A DNA stretch of 59,726 nt from Halalkalibacter urbisdiaboli (GCF_002156385.1 NZ_MVJM01000008.1:1-59726); one strand, 5' to 3'. Numbered from the stretch's first letter, positions 19,044 to 30,656 are shown. Notes: a model not told the origin generated them from the letters alone. Made by a program: numbers and translations.

Positions 19044-19739
19044 ATGGCTAAGAGAAGTAAGAAGTATCAAGACGCTTTGAAACTTGTTGACCGTGATACA
19101 GTGTACCAAGTGGAAGAAGCAATTGAACTTGTAAAAAAGACAGCTACAGCTAAGTTCGACGAAACGGTTGAAGTTGCTGTGCGTTTAGGTGTTGACCCTA
19201 AGAAAGCAGACCAACAAATTCGTGGTGCTGTTGTTCTTCCAAATGGTACAGGTAAAACACAACGAGTTTTAGTATTTGCAAAAGGTGAAAAGGCGAAAGA
19301 AGCTGAAGCTGCTGGAGCAGATTATGTAGGTGATGAAGATTTCATCAACAAGATCAACCAAGGTTGGTTCGAATTTGATGTTATCGTTGCAACACCTGAT
19401 ATGATGGCTCAAGTTGGTAAGCTTGGTCGTGTTCTTGGACCAAAGGGCTTAATGCCTAACCCTAAGACAGGTACAGTTACATTTGACGTAGAAAAGGCAG
19501 TTAATGAAATCAAGGCTGGTAAAGTAGAATACCGCGTTGATAAAGCTGGTAACATTCACGTGCCGATCGGTAAAGTTTCGTTTGAAACAGCTAAGCTTGT
19601 TGAAAACTTCAAAACAATTATCGAAACATTAGTGAAGGTTAAACCTGCTGCTGCAAAAGGTACGTATATGAAAAACGTAGCTGTTGCATCAACAATGGGT
19701 CCTGGTGTACGCGTTAATGCTTCTGCTTTTGCAAGATAG
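19044..19739 (+). CDS. rplA: Ribosomal protein L1
   Basis: L1 forms the mobile stalk at the ribosomal E site. The 231-residue product has the family signatures [16 protein letters not shown] and the RNA-contact region [18 protein letters not shown] near residue 130. ATG 19044 follows GAGGAGGAAAT. Follows rplK after a 98-bp gap that contains a motif resembling an L1 target, consistent with feedback control by its own product. Confidence 0.95.
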   Translation: MAKRSKKYQDALKLVDRDTVYQVEEAIELVKKTATAKFDETVEVAVRLGVDPKKADQQIRGAVVLPNGTGKTQRVLVFAKGEKAKEAEAAGADYVGDEDFINKINQGWFEFDVIVATPDMMAQVGKLGRVLGPKGLMPNPKTGTVTFDVEKAVNEIKAGKVEYRVDKAGNIHVPIGKVSFETAKLVENFKTIIETLVKVKPAAAKGTYMKNVAVASTMGPGVRVNASAFAR

Positions 19740-19742
19740 TCA

Positions 19743-19771
19743 TTGACTTTCTGAATAAAGTTGATTATAAT
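19743..19771 (+). promoter_or_regulatory. rplJ promoter
   Basis: TTGACT (19743-19748), a 17-bp gap and TATAAT (19766-19771). It starts 3 bp after the rplA stop and drives the L10-leader transcript. Confidence 0.85.
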
Positions 19772-19785
19772 CTTAAGAGTGTCTT

Positions 19786-19928
19786 GAAGACATTTAACAT
19801 TATATTTAATCATACCGTAGACAGTAGGTGCGTACTCGCTTAATTTCCTACCGAGGTAAGCTATAGATTCAAGGTTTGATTAATTTGAATCCGTATGCCC
19901 TCATGTCTACTACATGGGGGCTTTTTAT
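19786..19928 (+). promoter_or_regulatory. L10 ribosomal protein leader with attenuator
   Basis: The roughly 140-nt leader before rplJ contains the usual elements of the Bacillus L10 leader. A branched upstream region (AGGTGCGTACTCGC, TTCCTACCGAGGTAAGC) is followed by a terminator hairpin GCCCTCATGT/ACATGGGGGC (19897-19906 with 19912-19921) and TTTTTAT. L10, with L12, is known to bind such leaders and cause premature termination of rplJL. Confidence 0.82.
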
Positions 19929-19974
19929 ATGCTTCTAAGTCGGGTATGGTATCAAAACCACGGGAGGTGTAAGG

Positions 19975-20472
19975 ATGAGCGTACTAGAACAGAAAAAACA
20001 GGTTGTATCGGATATTGCTGCTAAATTACGTGAAAGCAAATCAACGGTTGTTGTTGACTACCGTGGATTAAATGTTGCTGAAGTAACTGAGCTTCGTAAA
20101 CAACTTCGTGAAGCTGGCGTTGAGTTTAAAGTTTATAAGAACACTCTTGCTCGTCGTGCAACAGCTGAAGCTGAATTGACTGAATTGGATGCGAATCTTG
20201 TCGGTCCAACAGCGATCGCGTTCAGTAATGAAGATGTAATTGCTCCTGCAAAGGTACTTAACGAATTTGCGAAAAAGCACGATGCTCTTGAAATCAAGGC
20301 TGGTGTTATTGAAGGCCAAGTTGCGTCTGTAGCAGAAATCAAGGCTCTAGCTGAGCTTCCGTCTCGCGAAGGTCTACTTTCTATGCTTGCAAACGTGCTA
20401 CAAGCTCCAATGCGCGGATTCGCTTTGGTTACAAAGGCGGTTGCGGAACAAAAAGAAGAACAAGGTGCTTAA
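19975..20472 (+). CDS. rplJ: Ribosomal protein L10
   Basis: L10 anchors L12 dimers to form the stalk that recruits translation GTPases. The 165-residue product has the rRNA-binding N-terminal domain ([20 protein letters not shown], then [12 protein letters not shown]) and a C-terminal helix that carries L12. ATG 19975 follows GGGAGGTGTAAGG. Autoregulated through the leader at 19786-19928. rplL follows after 70 bp. Confidence 0.95.
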   Translation: MSVLEQKKQVVSDIAAKLRESKSTVVVDYRGLNVAEVTELRKQLREAGVEFKVYKNTLARRATAEAELTELDANLVGPTAIAFSNEDVIAPAKVLNEFAKKHDALEIKAGVIEGQVASVAEIKALAELPSREGLLSMLANVLQAPMRGFALVTKAVAEQKEEQGA

Positions 20473-20542
20473 GCCTAAGTGCTTAAATGCCAGTTAGATA
20501 ACGTTTTAAAAAATAAAAAACAACAAATAGGAGGATTTAACA

Positions 20543-20905
20543 ATGACGAAAGAACAAATCATTGAAGCGGTTAAAGAAATGACAGTTTTAGAACTTAATG
20601 ACCTTGTAAAAGCAATCGAAGAGGAGTTTGGTGTAACTGCTGCTGCTCCTGTAGCTGTAGCTGCTGCTGGTGGCGACGCTGGTGCTGCTGAGCAAACTGA
20701 GTTTGACGTAATCCTTGCGTCTGCTGGTGGTTCTAAAATCAATGTTATCAAGGTTGTTCGTGAAATCACAGGCCTTGGTCTTAAAGAAGCAAAAGCACTT
20801 GTTGATGGTGCTCCTGCTCCAATTAAAGAAGGTGCTTCTAAAGAAGAAGCTGAAGAAGCAAAAGCTAAGCTTGAAGAAGCTGGCGCATCTGTAGAAGTTA
20901 AGTAA
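20543..20905 (+). CDS. rplL: Ribosomal protein L7/L12
   Basis: L12 is the multicopy acidic stalk protein that contacts elongation factors. The 120-residue product has the N-terminal dimerisation helices ([20 protein letters not shown]), an alanine-rich hinge, and the globular C-terminal domain with [23 protein letters not shown] 20543 follows AGGAGG. Part of rplJL; a terminator follows 14 bp after the stop. Confidence 0.97.
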   Translation: MTKEQIIEAVKEMTVLELNDLVKAIEEEFGVTAAAPVAVAAAGGDAGAAEQTEFDVILASAGGSKINVIKVVREITGLGLKEAKALVDGAPAPIKEGASKEEAEEAKAKLEEAGASVEVK

Positions 20906-20918
20906 TGATTGAAAAATA

Positions 20919-20944
20919 GACTCGCGTCATGCGGGTCTTTTTTT
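20919..20944 (+). terminator. Terminator after rplL
   Basis: GACTCGC pairs with GCGGGTC (one G-U), loop GTCAT, then seven Ts. Confidence 0.8.
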
Positions 20945-21012
20945 GACAAGATTTGAAATGGGCCTTGTTCTAATGTAAGGTTATGTTGAAATAGAACGAA
21001 AGGGGAATGGAG

Positions 21013-21615
21013 ATGTCCGACCACTATTATTCAAACAAACCAGGTGTAGAAAGTGATGAACGGACGTGGACATTCGTTTTAAGAGGAACCACGCTAACCT
21101 TTACATCAGATCGAGGAGTTTTTTCTAAAAAAGAAGTCGACTTTGGTAGTCAAGTCCTTATTGAATCTTTTCGTTTTCCAAAGTGTGAAGGGGATTTGTT
21201 AGATGTAGGCTGCGGTTATGGACCAATTGGGTTGTCTCTTGCGAAAGAGGAAGAGCAACGAATGGTTCACATGGTTGATGTCAACGAAAGGGCGCTGCAC
21301 CTAGCGGAAAAAAACGCTCAACAAAATAAGATAAAAAATGTCTCGATTTATATGAGTCATAGTTTTGAGAAAGTCGAGAAAACTGATTTTGCTTCTATTA
21401 TTACAAATCCGCCAATTAGAGCAGGAAAACAAGTTGTTCATGATATTTTTGAAAAATCGTATGAACATTTGAAGTCTGGCGGTGAATTGTGGGTTGTTAT
21501 TCAAAAGAAACAAGGTGCACCTTCCGCGATAGAGAAATTAGAGGGATTATTTAAGGAAGTAGAGATTGTAGAAAAGAAAAAAGGCTATTATATTTTATGT
21601 GCAAAAAAAAATTGA
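21013..21615 (+). CDS. ybxB: Class I SAM methyltransferase, RsmC-like (YbxB)
   Basis: The 200-residue product has the SAM-binding motif LLDVGCGYGPIGLSLA near residue 60, the acidic motif MVDVNERAL, and the NPP motif (ITNPPIRAGK) typical of exocyclic-amine RNA/DNA methyltransferases. RsmC methylates G1207 of 16S rRNA in E. coli; that this protein does the same is inferred. Start ATG 21013 (MSDHYYSN) matches B. subtilis YbxB and is 7 bp after AAAGGGG; ATG 21007 is too close to that site. It lies between rplL and rpoB as in B. subtilis. Confidence 0.9.
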   Translation: MSDHYYSNKPGVESDERTWTFVLRGTTLTFTSDRGVFSKKEVDFGSQVLIESFRFPKCEGDLLDVGCGYGPIGLSLAKEEEQRMVHMVDVNERALHLAEKNAQQNKIKNVSIYMSHSFEKVEKTDFASIITNPPIRAGKQVVHDIFEKSYEHLKSGGELWVVIQKKQGAPSAIEKLEGLFKEVEIVEKKKGYYILCAKKN

Positions 21616-21712
21616 CTGACTATCGCTTTTGTGATATTGTTATTTAATGCGTATGACTACCTATTTTTAGAGCGAATACTACGAAAATGTCAAGTGGAAT
21701 TTGCTGTATAAT
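21612..21712 (+). promoter_or_regulatory. rpoB promoter region
   Basis: In the 331-bp gap before rpoB, TTGACT (21612-21617), 17 bp, TATTGT (21635-21640) is the best promoter; its -35 overlaps the ybxB stop. A consensus TATAAT at 21707-21712 and another at 21737-21742 have poor -35s. A hairpin GTTGTAT/ATACAAC (21867-21891) lies in the leader; its function is not clear. Confidence 0.6.
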
Positions 21713-21946
21713 GTAGATGTTTTTTGGTTATACTTATATAATCGAACGTTTTAACGGAAAAATTTGGTTTTAACAGCCATTTTTTCTTTTTGTACGTAAG
21801 GGTTTATCGCTTGTAACCTATGGTGCAAGCAGGCATTTAATCTATAAAAATGCTTCGTCTACTGGAGTTGTATGTTTGTTTTATATACAACACTAAGTAC
21901 GATGTGTTTTTAGATACTATAACGCGAGATTTGAGGGGTGAATCAG

Positions 21947-24900
21947 TTGACAGGTCAACTAGTTCAGTATGGACGCCACCGCCAACGAAGAAGCTATGCA
22001 CGTATTAATGAAGTATTAGAATTACCAAATTTAATCGAAATTCAAACAGCTTCTTATCAATGGTTTCTTGATCAGGGACTTAGAGAGATGTTTCAGGACA
22101 TTTCCCCTATTCAAGACTTCACAGGGAATTTAGTTTTAGAATTTATTGATTACAGTCTTGGGGAGCCAAAGTACCCAGTTGATGAATCGAAGGAACGTGA
22201 TGTAACGTATGCAGCTCCTTTGCGTGTAAAGGTTCGCTTAATTAATAAAGAGACCGGTGAAGTAAAGGAACAGGAAGTATTCATGGGAGACTTCCCGTTA
22301 ATGACAGAAACAGGTACGTTTGTCATTAATGGTGCAGAGCGTGTTATTGTTTCACAGCTCGTTCGTTCTCCAAGTGTTTATTACAGTCAAAAGACTGATA
22401 AGAATGGGAAAAAAGGTTTTACCGCTACTGTTATTCCAAACCGCGGAGCTTGGTTAGAGCTTGAAACTGATGCGAAGGATATTGTTTATGTTCGTATTGA
22501 CCGTACAAGAAAAATACCGGTGACGGTTCTTTTGCGTGCGCTTGGGTTTGGTTCTGATCAAGAGATCATTGACTTATTAGGGGAAGATGAGTATCTGCGC
22601 AATTCGTTAGAGAAGGATAATACAGATAGTGCAGAAAAAGCTCTCCTAGAGATTTACGAAAGATTACGTCCAGGGGAACCGCCAACTGTCGATAACGCTA
22701 AGAGCTTACTTGACTCTCGCTTTTTCGATCCGAAACGCTATGACTTAGCGAATGTTGGTCGTTACAAGATTAATAAGAAACTTCATATTAAGAATCGCCT
22801 CTTTAATCAACGATTAGCTGAAACGTTAGTTGACCCAGAAACAGGAGAGGTAATTGCTGAAGAAGGAACATTACTTGATCGTCGTACACTAGACCGTATC
22901 TTGCCTTATCTAGAGAACAACGTTGGCTTCCGCGATGTTCGTGCTGCTGGTGGAGTAGTGGAAGATGATGATATTCAGCTACAATCAATCAAGATTTATG
23001 CTCCGGATGACCAAGAAGGAGAACGTATTATTCGTGTAATTGGAAATGGTATGGTAGAGCGAGAAGTGAAGCATATTACGCCTTCAGATATTATTGCTTC
23101 TATTAATTATTTCTTTAATCTATTACACGGTGTCGGTGATACTGATGATATTGATCATCTTGGAAACCGTCGTTTGCGTTCAGTTGGTGAGTTATTACAA
23201 AACCAATTCCGCATCGGTCTATCACGAATGGAGCGTGTAGTTCGTGAGCGTATGTCAATCCAAGATCCGAATATGATTACACCTCAAGCGTTAATCAATA
23301 TTCGTCCCGTGATTGCATCGATTAAAGAGTTCTTCGGTAGCTCACAGCTTTCACAATTCATGGATCAAACGAATCCGTTAGCTGAACTTACACATAAGCG
23401 TCGTTTATCAGCATTAGGGCCAGGTGGTTTAACACGTGAGCGTGCCGGATTTGAAGTGCGTGACGTTCACTACTCTCACTATGGACGTATGTGTCCAATT
23501 GAAACACCAGAGGGTCCGAATATCGGGTTAATTAACTCCCTATCATCCTATGCAAAGGTAAACGAATTTGGGTTTATGGAAACGCCATATCGTCGCGTAG
23601 ACCCAGAGACAGGTAAAGTAACGTCTCAAATTGATTACTTAACTGCTGATGAAGAAGATAACTATGTTGTTGCTCAAGCAAACGCAAAGCTTGCAGATGA
23701 TGGTTCATTTATCGATGATAATATCATTGCGCGTTTCAGAGGGGAAAACACAGTGGTTCCTCGTGAACGTCTTGATTATATGGATGTATCACCTAAGCAG
23801 GTTGTATCTGCGGCGACATCTTGTATTCCGTTCTTAGAAAACGATGACTCAAACCGTGCATTAATGGGAGCGAACATGCAACGTCAAGCTGTTCCACTCT
23901 TAGTTCCTGAGGCACCACTTGTTGGTACAGGGATGGAGCACGTGTCTGCGAAAGATTCAGGTGCAGCAATCGTATCGAAGTACCCTGGTGTCGTTGAACG
24001 TGTAACAGCAAAGGAAATTTGGGTTCGTCGCTTAGAGACGGTTGATGGTCAAGAGGTTAAAGGTGACCTTGATAAATATAAACTTCAAAAGTTTATTCGT
24101 TCAAACCAAGGAACGAGCTACAATCAACGTCCAATCGTATCAGAGGGTGATATTGTAGAAAAGCGTGAAATCCTTGCAGATGGACCTTCGATGGAGAAGG
24201 GTGAAATGGCATTAGGTCGTAATGTTCTTGTAGGTTTCATGACTTGGGAAGGTTATAACTATGAGGATGCGATCATTCTTAGTGAACGTCTTGTAAAAGA
24301 TGACGTGTATACATCTGTTCATATTGAAGAATATGAATCAGAAGCGCGTGATACAAAGTTAGGGCCAGAGGAAATTACTCGTGATATCCCGAATGTCGGT
24401 GAAGATGCATTACGAAATCTTGATGAGCGTGGAATTATCCGAGTAGGTGCAGAAGTTAAAGACGGCGATATTCTCGTTGGTAAGGTTACACCTAAAGGGG
24501 TTACAGAGCTTACTGCAGAGGAACGTTTACTTCATGCTATCTTTGGTGAAAAGGCACGTGAGGTTCGTGATACGTCATTAAGAGCACCGCATGGTGGAGA
24601 TGGCATCGTCCTTGATGTTAAAATCTTCAATCGTGAAGACGGCGACGAGTTACCTCCAGGTGTAAACCAGCTTGTTCGTGTTTACATCGTACAAAAGCGT
24701 AAGATTCACGAAGGAGATAAAATGGCTGGACGTCACGGTAACAAAGGGGTTATCTCGAGAATTCTTCCTGAAGAAGATATGCCTTTCTTGCCAGACGGAA
24801 CACCGATTGATATCATGTTAAACCCATTAGGTGTACCATCGCGTATGAACATCGGACAAGTGCTTGAGCTACACTTAGGTATGGCTGCACGTAAGCTGGG

Positions 24901-25489
24901 AATTCATGTGGCATCACCAGTATTTGATGGGGCGCGTGAGGAAGATGTTTGGGGTACGCTTGAAGAAGCTGGAATGGCTCGTGATGGGAAGACGGTCCTT
25001 TATGATGGACGTACAGGTGAACCGTTTGATAATCGTGTTTCAGTTGGTATCATGTACATGATCAAACTTGCGCACATGGTTGATGATAAGCTTCATGCTC
25101 GTTCGACTGGTCCATATTCACTTGTTACGCAACAACCATTGGGAGGTAAGGCTCAATTTGGTGGTCAGCGTTTTGGTGAGATGGAGGTTTGGGCGCTAGA
25201 AGCCTATGGTGCGGCTTACACACTTCAAGAGATTTTAACAGTTAAATCGGATGACGTTGTCGGACGTGTGAAAACATATGAGGCAATTGTAAAAGGTGAA
25301 AATGTACCAGAGCCTGGAGTGCCCGAGTCATTTAAAGTATTAATTAAAGAGTTACAATCGCTAGGTATGGATGTAAAGATGCTCTCAAGCAATGAAGAGG
25401 AAATTGAAATGAGAGAGCTTGATGATGAAGATGAGCAAACAAGTGAGAAATTAAACCTTAACTTCGAATCGAATGAATCAAAGGCTTAA
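21947..25489 (+). CDS. rpoB: RNA polymerase beta subunit
   Basis: Catalytic core subunit of RNA polymerase. The 1180-residue product aligns throughout with B. subtilis RpoB. The rifampicin pocket [17 protein letters not shown] followed by [13 protein letters not shown] is wild type. The C-terminal region contains [13 protein letters not shown] and the clamp-contacting [20 protein letters not shown]. The start is TTG 21947 ([15 protein letters not shown]), as in B. subtilis, 6 bp after GAGGGGTG; GTG 21938 overlaps that site. rpoC follows after 117 bp. Confidence 0.97.
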   Translation: MTGQLVQYGRHRQRRSYARINEVLELPNLIEIQTASYQWFLDQGLREMFQDISPIQDFTGNLVLEFIDYSLGEPKYPVDESKERDVTYAAPLRVKVRLINKETGEVKEQEVFMGDFPLMTETGTFVINGAERVIVSQLVRSPSVYYSQKTDKNGKKGFTATVIPNRGAWLELETDAKDIVYVRIDRTRKIPVTVLLRALGFGSDQEIIDLLGEDEYLRNSLEKDNTDSAEKALLEIYERLRPGEPPTVDNAKSLLDSRFFDPKRYDLANVGRYKINKKLHIKNRLFNQRLAETLVDPETGEVIAEEGTLLDRRTLDRILPYLENNVGFRDVRAAGGVVEDDDIQLQSIKIYAPDDQEGERIIRVIGNGMVEREVKHITPSDIIASINYFFNLLHGVGDTDDIDHLGNRRLRSVGELLQNQFRIGLSRMERVVRERMSIQDPNMITPQALINIRPVIASIKEFFGSSQLSQFMDQTNPLAELTHKRRLSALGPGGLTRERAGFEVRDVHYSHYGRMCPIETPEGPNIGLINSLSSYAKVNEFGFMETPYRRVDPETGKVTSQIDYLTADEEDNYVVAQANAKLADDGSFIDDNIIARFRGENTVVPRERLDYMDVSPKQVVSAATSCIPFLENDDSNRALMGANMQRQAVPLLVPEAPLVGTGMEHVSAKDSGAAIVSKYPGVVERVTAKEIWVRRLETVDGQEVKGDLDKYKLQKFIRSNQGTSYNQRPIVSEGDIVEKREILADGPSMEKGEMALGRNVLVGFMTWEGYNYEDAIILSERLVKDDVYTSVHIEEYESEARDTKLGPEEITRDIPNVGEDALRNLDERGIIRVGAEVKDGDILVGKVTPKGVTELTAEERLLHAIFGEKAREVRDTSLRAPHGGDGIVLDVKIFNREDGDELPPGVNQLVRVYIVQKRKIHEGDKMAGRHGNKGVISRILPEEDMPFLPDGTPIDIMLNPLGVPSRMNIGQVLELHLGMAARKLGIHVASPVFDGAREEDVWGTLEEAGMARDGKTVLYDGRTGEPFDNRVSVGIMYMIKLAHMVDDKLHARSTGPYSLVTQQPLGGKAQFGGQRFGEMEVWALEAYGAAYTLQEILTVKSDDVVGRVKTYEAIVKGENVPEPGVPESFKVLIKELQSLGMDVKMLSSNEEEIEMRELDDEDEQTSEKLNLNFESNESKA

Positions 25490-25492
25490 GGT

Positions 25493-25543
25493 AGGCAATA
25501 GGGGAGCTCGTTCACGTAGTTCCCTGTTGCTGTCTCCTTTTTT
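25493..25543 (+). terminator. Hairpin between rpoB and rpoC
   Basis: GGCAATAGGGGA pairs with TCCCTGTTGC across a loop rich in weak pairs; a T run at 25538-25543 follows after CTGTCTCC. The tail also forms TGTCTC/GAGACA. It resembles a partial terminator or processing site that could set the rpoB:rpoC ratio; both are expected to be co-transcribed. Confidence 0.45.
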
Positions 25544-25606
25544 GAGACAGGATTATTTGTTGGCATTTGCGTTGGAGATATGGAAACCAAAAGGGAGGTT
25601 GACCCC

Positions 25607-28600
25607 TTGATAGATGTAAATAACTTCGAATATATGAAAATTGGCCTTGCTTCTCCGAATAAAATCCGTTCGTGGTCAAGAGGGGAAGTTAAAAAGCCAG
25701 AGACAATTAACTACCGTACGTTAAAACCTGAGAAAGACGGTCTTTTTTGTGAGCGTATTTTTGGACCAACAAAAGATTGGGAATGTCATTGTGGGAAATA
25801 CAAGCGTGTTCGATACAAAGGCGTTGTTTGTGATCGCTGTGGCGTAGAAGTAACACGTGCTAAAGTTCGCCGTGAGCGCATGGGGCATATCGAGCTAGCT
25901 GCTCCAGTTTCTCATATTTGGTATTTTAAAGGGATTCCGAGCCGTATGGGGCTTGTATTAGATATGTCTCCTCGTTCTTTAGAGGAAGTTATCTATTTTG
26001 CGTCATATGTTGTAACAGATCCTGGTGATACGCCTCTTGAAAAGAAGCAATTGCTTTCTGAGAAAGAATATCGGGCATATTATGATAAATATGGTCGCTC
26101 ATTTACAGCACAAATGGGTGCTGAGGCGATCCGTAAGCTTCTATCAAGCATTGAACTTGAAAAGGAAGTTGATGGTTTAAAGGAAGAGCTACTAACAGCG
26201 CAAGGGCAGCGTCGTACAAGAGCGATTAAGCGTCTTGAAGTATTAGAGGCATTTCGTCATTCTGGTAATGATCCGTCATGGATGATTTTAGACGTGCTCC
26301 CAGTTATTCCGCCTGAATTACGTCCGATGGTTCAGTTAGATGGTGGGCGTTTTGCTACATCAGATTTAAACGACTTATATCGTCGTGTTATTAACCGCAA
26401 CAACCGTTTAAAGCGTTTATTAGATTTAGGTGCACCAAACATTATTGTTCAAAATGAAAAGCGTATGCTACAAGAAGCAGTTGACGCTTTAATTGATAAT
26501 GGTCGTCGTGGTCGCCCGGTTACAGGACCAGGGAATCGTCCGCTTAAATCGTTATCACATATGCTTAAAGGGAAACAAGGCCGTTTCCGTCAAAACCTAC
26601 TAGGTAAACGTGTAGACTATTCTGGTCGTTCTGTTATCGTAGTAGGGCCAAACTTAAAAATGTACCAATGTGGGCTTCCGAAAGAGATGGCTCTAGAGCT
26701 ATTTAAGCCATTTGTTATGAAGGAGCTTGTTAGCAAAGGCTTAGCTCATAATATTAAGAGTGCTAAGCGTAAAGTAGAACGTGTTCAGCCAGAGGTTTGG
26801 GATGTTCTTGAAGAAGTAATCCGCGAGCATCCTGTATTATTAAACCGTGCACCTACGCTTCACCGTCTTGGTATTCAAGCATTTGAGCCAACATTAGTTG
26901 AAGGTCGTGCAATTAAGCTTCACCCATTAGTTTGTACTGCATATAATGCGGACTTTGATGGTGACCAAATGGCGGTTCACGTACCTTTATCTGCTGAGGC
27001 ACAAGCTGAAGCTCGTATTTTAATGCTTGCTGCTCAAAACATCTTGAACCCGAAAGATGGAAAACCAGTTGTTACACCATCACAGGATATGGTTCTTGGT
27101 AACTATTACTTAACAATGGAACGTGAAGAAGCAAAAGGCGAAGGTTCCGTATTTAAAGATACGAACGAGGCGCTTATCGCTTATCAAAATGGCTATGTTC
27201 ATTTACATAGTAGAATTGCGATTCCAGTAGCTTCTCTTGGAAAATCAACGTTTAAGGAAGAAGAGAATGAAATGCTTCTTCTTACGACAGTTGGAAAACT
27301 AATTTTCAACGAAATTTTGCCGGAGTCATTCCCATATATGAATGAACCGTCGGAAACAAACTTAGAGGTAGCTACACCAAGTAAATACCTTGTACCTAGT
27401 ACGACAAATGTAAAAGAGCATTTTGCGCAAAGTGAAACAGTACCACCGTTTAAGAAAGGCTTCCTTGGGAATATCATCGCTGAAGTATTTAAGAAGTTTA
27501 AGATTACGGAAACATCTAAGATGCTTGACCGTATGAAGGATTTAGGATTTAAATACTCAACGAAAGCTGGTATTACGGTTGGTGTAGCTGATATCGTTGT
27601 ATTAGCAGAGAAGAAGGAAATCATCGGAGAAGCAGAACAAAAGGTAGAGAGAGTCTTAAAGCAATTCCGTCGTGGTTTAATTACGGAAGAAGAGCGTTAT
27701 GACAGAGTTATTTCTATCTGGAGTGAAGCGAAGGATGTTATTCAAAATAAGTTAATGGGTACATTAGACCGTCGTAACCCAATCTTTATGATGAGTGACT
27801 CAGGTGCCCGTGGTAACGCCTCAAACTTTACACAGCTTGCCGGTATGCGTGGTTTGATGGCGAATCCGTCTGGCCGAATTATTGAGTTACCGATCAAGTC
27901 AAGTTTCCGTGAAGGTTTAACGGTATTAGAGTACTTTATTTCGACGCATGGTGCGCGTAAAGGTCTAGCGGATACGGCTCTGAAAACTGCCGATTCAGGT
28001 TATTTAACTCGTCGACTTGTAGATGTGGCACAAGACGTTATTGTTCGTGAGACAGATTGTGGAACCGACCGTGGTCTAGAGGTTAAAGCGATCAAAGAAG
28101 GAAATGAAGTCATCGAAGGACTTTATGATCGTCTTGTTGGACGTGTGGCCTTTAAGACATTACGTAATCCAGCGACAAACGAAGTCATTGTAAGAAAAAA
28201 TGAGTTAATTGATGAAGATATTGCTAAGCATATTGTTGATTTAGATATCGAAGAAGTAACAATTCGTTCTGTATTTACATGCGACACGCGTCATGGTGTA
28301 TGTAAGAAATGCTACGGACGTAACCTTGCAACTGGTAGTGATGTAGAGGTTGGTGAGGCAGTCGGAATCATTGCTGCTCAGTCAATTGGTGAGCCGGGTA
28401 CTCAGCTTACAATGCGTACATTCCATACAGGTGGGGTAGCAGGGGACGATATTACTCAAGGTCTTCCACGTATTCAGGAAATTTTTGAAGCGCGTAATCC
28501 TAAAGGTCAGGCTGTAATCTCTGAAATTGAAGGTGAAGTTATTGACTTTAAGGATGGAGACAAACGTGAAATTACTGTAAGAAGTGAAATGGAAACTAAG

Positions 28601-29230
28601 TCATATGCGATTCCATATGGTGCTCGTATAAAGGTTTCTGTTGGAGATCAAGTTGTAGCCGGACAAAGTATTACTGAAGGTTCAATTGATCCGAAAGAGC
28701 TTCTTAAAGTTAAAGGTATGAATGGAGTTCAAGAATATCTCTTACGTGAAGTTCAAAAGGTTTACCGTATGCAAGGGGTAGAAATTGGCGATAAGCACGT
28801 AGAGGTAATGGTGCGTCAAATGCTTCGTAAGATTCGAGTTGTGGATGCAGGTGAAACAAATGTGCTTCCTGGTTCATTAATTGAAATTCAACATTTCAAT
28901 GATGAAAATCAACAAGTTCTCCTTAATGGAAAACGTCCAGCAACAGGTCGACCTGTTCTACTTGGTATTACGAAAGCATCTCTTGAAACAGATTCATTCT
29001 TATCTGCAGCATCCTTCCAAGAAACGACTCGTGTTTTAACGGATGCAGCGATAAAAGGTAAGCGCGATGAACTATTAGGCTTAAAGGAAAATGTTATTAT
29101 CGGGAAGCTAGTTCCTGCTGGTACAGGAATGTCGCGCTATCGTAATCTAAATATTGTTTCAAAGTATGACGAAGCAGATGCTGAAGTCTCTGAAGATAAA
29201 ATAGTAGAAGAAGCTTTAATCCACGAATAA
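25607..29230 (+). CDS. rpoC: RNA polymerase beta' subunit
   Basis: Largest polymerase subunit, with the active-site magnesium. The 1207-residue product has the zinc-binding domain ([20 protein letters not shown] near residue 60), the catalytic loop [13 protein letters not shown] near residue 445, the bridge helix/trigger loop ([20 protein letters not shown]) and the second zinc site ([15 protein letters not shown]). The start is TTG 25607 ([13 protein letters not shown]), behind AAAGGGAGGT; it matches B. subtilis. The ATG at 25580 would add nine residues not found in homologues. Confidence 0.97.
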   Translation: MIDVNNFEYMKIGLASPNKIRSWSRGEVKKPETINYRTLKPEKDGLFCERIFGPTKDWECHCGKYKRVRYKGVVCDRCGVEVTRAKVRRERMGHIELAAPVSHIWYFKGIPSRMGLVLDMSPRSLEEVIYFASYVVTDPGDTPLEKKQLLSEKEYRAYYDKYGRSFTAQMGAEAIRKLLSSIELEKEVDGLKEELLTAQGQRRTRAIKRLEVLEAFRHSGNDPSWMILDVLPVIPPELRPMVQLDGGRFATSDLNDLYRRVINRNNRLKRLLDLGAPNIIVQNEKRMLQEAVDALIDNGRRGRPVTGPGNRPLKSLSHMLKGKQGRFRQNLLGKRVDYSGRSVIVVGPNLKMYQCGLPKEMALELFKPFVMKELVSKGLAHNIKSAKRKVERVQPEVWDVLEEVIREHPVLLNRAPTLHRLGIQAFEPTLVEGRAIKLHPLVCTAYNADFDGDQMAVHVPLSAEAQAEARILMLAAQNILNPKDGKPVVTPSQDMVLGNYYLTMEREEAKGEGSVFKDTNEALIAYQNGYVHLHSRIAIPVASLGKSTFKEEENEMLLLTTVGKLIFNEILPESFPYMNEPSETNLEVATPSKYLVPSTTNVKEHFAQSETVPPFKKGFLGNIIAEVFKKFKITETSKMLDRMKDLGFKYSTKAGITVGVADIVVLAEKKEIIGEAEQKVERVLKQFRRGLITEEERYDRVISIWSEAKDVIQNKLMGTLDRRNPIFMMSDSGARGNASNFTQLAGMRGLMANPSGRIIELPIKSSFREGLTVLEYFISTHGARKGLADTALKTADSGYLTRRLVDVAQDVIVRETDCGTDRGLEVKAIKEGNEVIEGLYDRLVGRVAFKTLRNPATNEVIVRKNELIDEDIAKHIVDLDIEEVTIRSVFTCDTRHGVCKKCYGRNLATGSDVEVGEAVGIIAAQSIGEPGTQLTMRTFHTGGVAGDDITQGLPRIQEIFEARNPKGQAVISEIEGEVIDFKDGDKREITVRSEMETKSYAIPYGARIKVSVGDQVVAGQSITEGSIDPKELLKVKGMNGVQEYLLREVQKVYRMQGVEIGDKHVEVMVRQMLRKIRVVDAGETNVLPGSLIEIQHFNDENQQVLLNGKRPATGRPVLLGITKASLETDSFLSAASFQETTRVLTDAAIKGKRDELLGLKENVIIGKLVPAGTGMSRYRNLNIVSKYDEADAEVSEDKIVEEALIHE

Positions 29231-29249
29231 AATTTGATAGAAGATTTTA

Positions 29250-29278
29250 TTGACATTGAGTTTTCACGGTGATAAGAT
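29250..29278 (+). promoter_or_regulatory. Promoter of the rplGB-rpsL-rpsG-fusA-tuf region
   Basis: A perfect TTGACA (29250-29255), a 17-bp gap and TAAGAT (29273-29278). It lies 19 bp after rpoC and 45 bp before the next gene. Confidence 0.85.
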
Positions 29279-29322
29279 ATCAAAGTGTGCCTGAGAAACC
29301 CTGTTGCTTTGGAGGATGAATG

Positions 29323-29571
29323 ATGTCTTATGAAAAAGTATCGCAGGCTGAAAACCTAATTATAGGGACGAAACAAACGCTAAAGGCGCTTGATAATGGG
29401 GAAGTTGCAGAGTTAATTGTCGCAAAAGATGCGGAATACCGTATTATTCATAAGGTGGAAGCATTAGCAATAACGAAGCGCGTTCCAATTCACTATGTTG
29501 ACTCGATGAAAAAGCTTGGAAAAGCTTGTAGAATTGAAGTCGGTGCAGCCACTGTTGCTTTAAGAAAGTAA
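29323..29571 (+). CDS. rplGB: L7Ae/L30e-family RNA-binding protein (YbxF-like)
   Basis: The 82-residue product belongs to the L7Ae/L30e/S12e fold that binds kink-turn RNA; B. subtilis YbxF at the same locus binds k-turns and associates with ribosomes. Visible motifs are the start NLIIGTKQTLKALDNGEV, central IVAKDAE and the C-terminal KKLGKACRIEVGAATVAL. ATG 29323 is 7 bp after GGAGG; an ATG at 29320 is closer than usual. First gene before rpsL in the str operon. Confidence 0.9.
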   Translation: MSYEKVSQAENLIIGTKQTLKALDNGEVAELIVAKDAEYRIIHKVEALAITKRVPIHYVDSMKKLGKACRIEVGAATVALRK

Positions 29572-29576
29572 TTGTG

Positions 29577-29623
29577 TTTTTGCCATTCGGAGCGTACCGT
29601 ATGGCAAAAACTTTACTTTTGCC
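29577..29623 (+). promoter_or_regulatory. Alternative hairpins in the rpsL leader
   Basis: TTTTTGCCAT (29577-29586) pairs perfectly with ATGGCAAAAA (29601-29610). The same GGCAAAA can instead pair with TTTTGCC at 29617-29623 (loop ACTTTAC). The two hairpins exclude each other, the arrangement seen in translational or attenuation switches. No T run follows, so a translational or processing role is more likely. Function unproven. Confidence 0.5.
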
Positions 29624-29679
29624 AAAATATGAACCACCAGGATCAGTGGTCTTATCTTTTGAAGAAGGGAGGAGAAAAA

Positions 29680-30099
29680 ATGCCTACTATTAATCAGTTA
29701 ATTCGTAAAGGTCGTGAAGCGAAAATTAAGAAGTCTGACTCACCAGCTCTTAATAAAGGCTATAACAGCTTTAAGAAATCTCAAACGGATTTATCTTCAC
29801 CGCAAAAGCGTGGTGTTTGTACTCGTGTTGGTACTATGACACCTAAGAAGCCGAACTCGGCTCTTCGTAAATATGCGCGTGTACGTTTAACAAATGGTAT
29901 TGAGGTAACTGCATACATTCCTGGAATCGGCCACAACCTCCAAGAGCACAGTGTTGTTCTTATCCGCGGCGGTCGTGTTAAAGATTTACCAGGGGTACGT
30001 TACCACATTGTTCGTGGTGCTCTTGATACTGCAGGTGTTCAAAACCGTATGCAAGGTCGTTCTAAATATGGAACAAAGCGTCCAAAAGACAAAAAATAA
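29680..30099 (+). CDS. rpsL: Ribosomal protein S12
   Basis: S12 lies at the decoding centre. The 139-residue product carries the streptomycin-sensitive sequences [11 protein letters not shown] near residue 54 and [11 protein letters not shown] near 99, so no resistance substitution is visible. ATG 29680 follows GGGAGGAG. The 108-bp gap after rplGB holds two alternative hairpins. rpsG follows 36 bp later. Confidence 0.97.
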   Translation: MPTINQLIRKGREAKIKKSDSPALNKGYNSFKKSQTDLSSPQKRGVCTRVGTMTPKKPNSALRKYARVRLTNGIEVTAYIPGIGHNLQEHSVVLIRGGRVKDLPGVRYHIVRGALDTAGVQNRMQGRSKYGTKRPKDKK

Positions 30100-30134
30100 T
30101 ATAAAACGTTTATTTAATGAAAGGAGGGGAAATT

Positions 30135-30605
30135 ATGCCTCGTAAAGGTCCAGTCGCTCGTCGTGATGTGTTACCAGATCCTATTTACAATTCAAAGCTT
30201 GTAACTCGTTTAATCAATCGTATTATGGTTGATGGTAAGCGTGGAATCGCTCAAACGATTTTATATAACGCGTTTGAACTAGTGAAGGAACGCAGTGGTA
30301 AAGATCCTATGGAAGTATTCGATCAAGCTCTTAAGAACATTATGCCAGTTCTTGAGGTAAAAGCTCGTCGTGTTGGTGGTGCAAACTATCAAGTACCGAT
30401 TGAAGTTAAGCCTGAACGTCGTACAACTTTAGGACTTCGCTGGTTAGTAAACTATTCTCGTCTTCGTGGTGAGAAAACGATGGAAGAGCGTTTAGCTAAT
30501 GAAATTCTTGATGCTGCTAACAATGCAGGTGCATCTGTTAAGAAGCGTGAAGATACACATAAAATGGCTGAAGCAAACAAAGCGTTTGCTCACTATCGTT
30601 GGTAA
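30135..30605 (+). CDS. rpsG: Ribosomal protein S7
   Basis: S7 nucleates the 3' domain of the 30S subunit and lines the E site. The 156-residue product starts [17 protein letters not shown] and has the conserved [18 protein letters not shown] and the C-terminal AHYRW. ATG 30135 follows AAAGGAGGGGAAAT; an in-frame ATG at 30117 is before that site. In E. coli S7 represses the str operon; such a site is not evident here. Confidence 0.97.
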   Translation: MPRKGPVARRDVLPDPIYNSKLVTRLINRIMVDGKRGIAQTILYNAFELVKERSGKDPMEVFDQALKNIMPVLEVKARRVGGANYQVPIEVKPERRTTLGLRWLVNYSRLRGEKTMEERLANEILDAANNAGASVKKREDTHKMAEANKAFAHYRW

Positions 30606-30656
30606 GATTTTTGATATCCTAAATAAATTGTTCGAAATAGGAAGGAGAAATAAACT

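Noticed and set aside
21947-25489. Rifampicin-resistance change in rpoB
   Set aside because: The rifampicin-pocket residues match the sensitive wild type.
29680-30099. Streptomycin-resistance change in rpsL
   Set aside because: Both critical lysines (TPKKPNS and RVKDLPG) are present.
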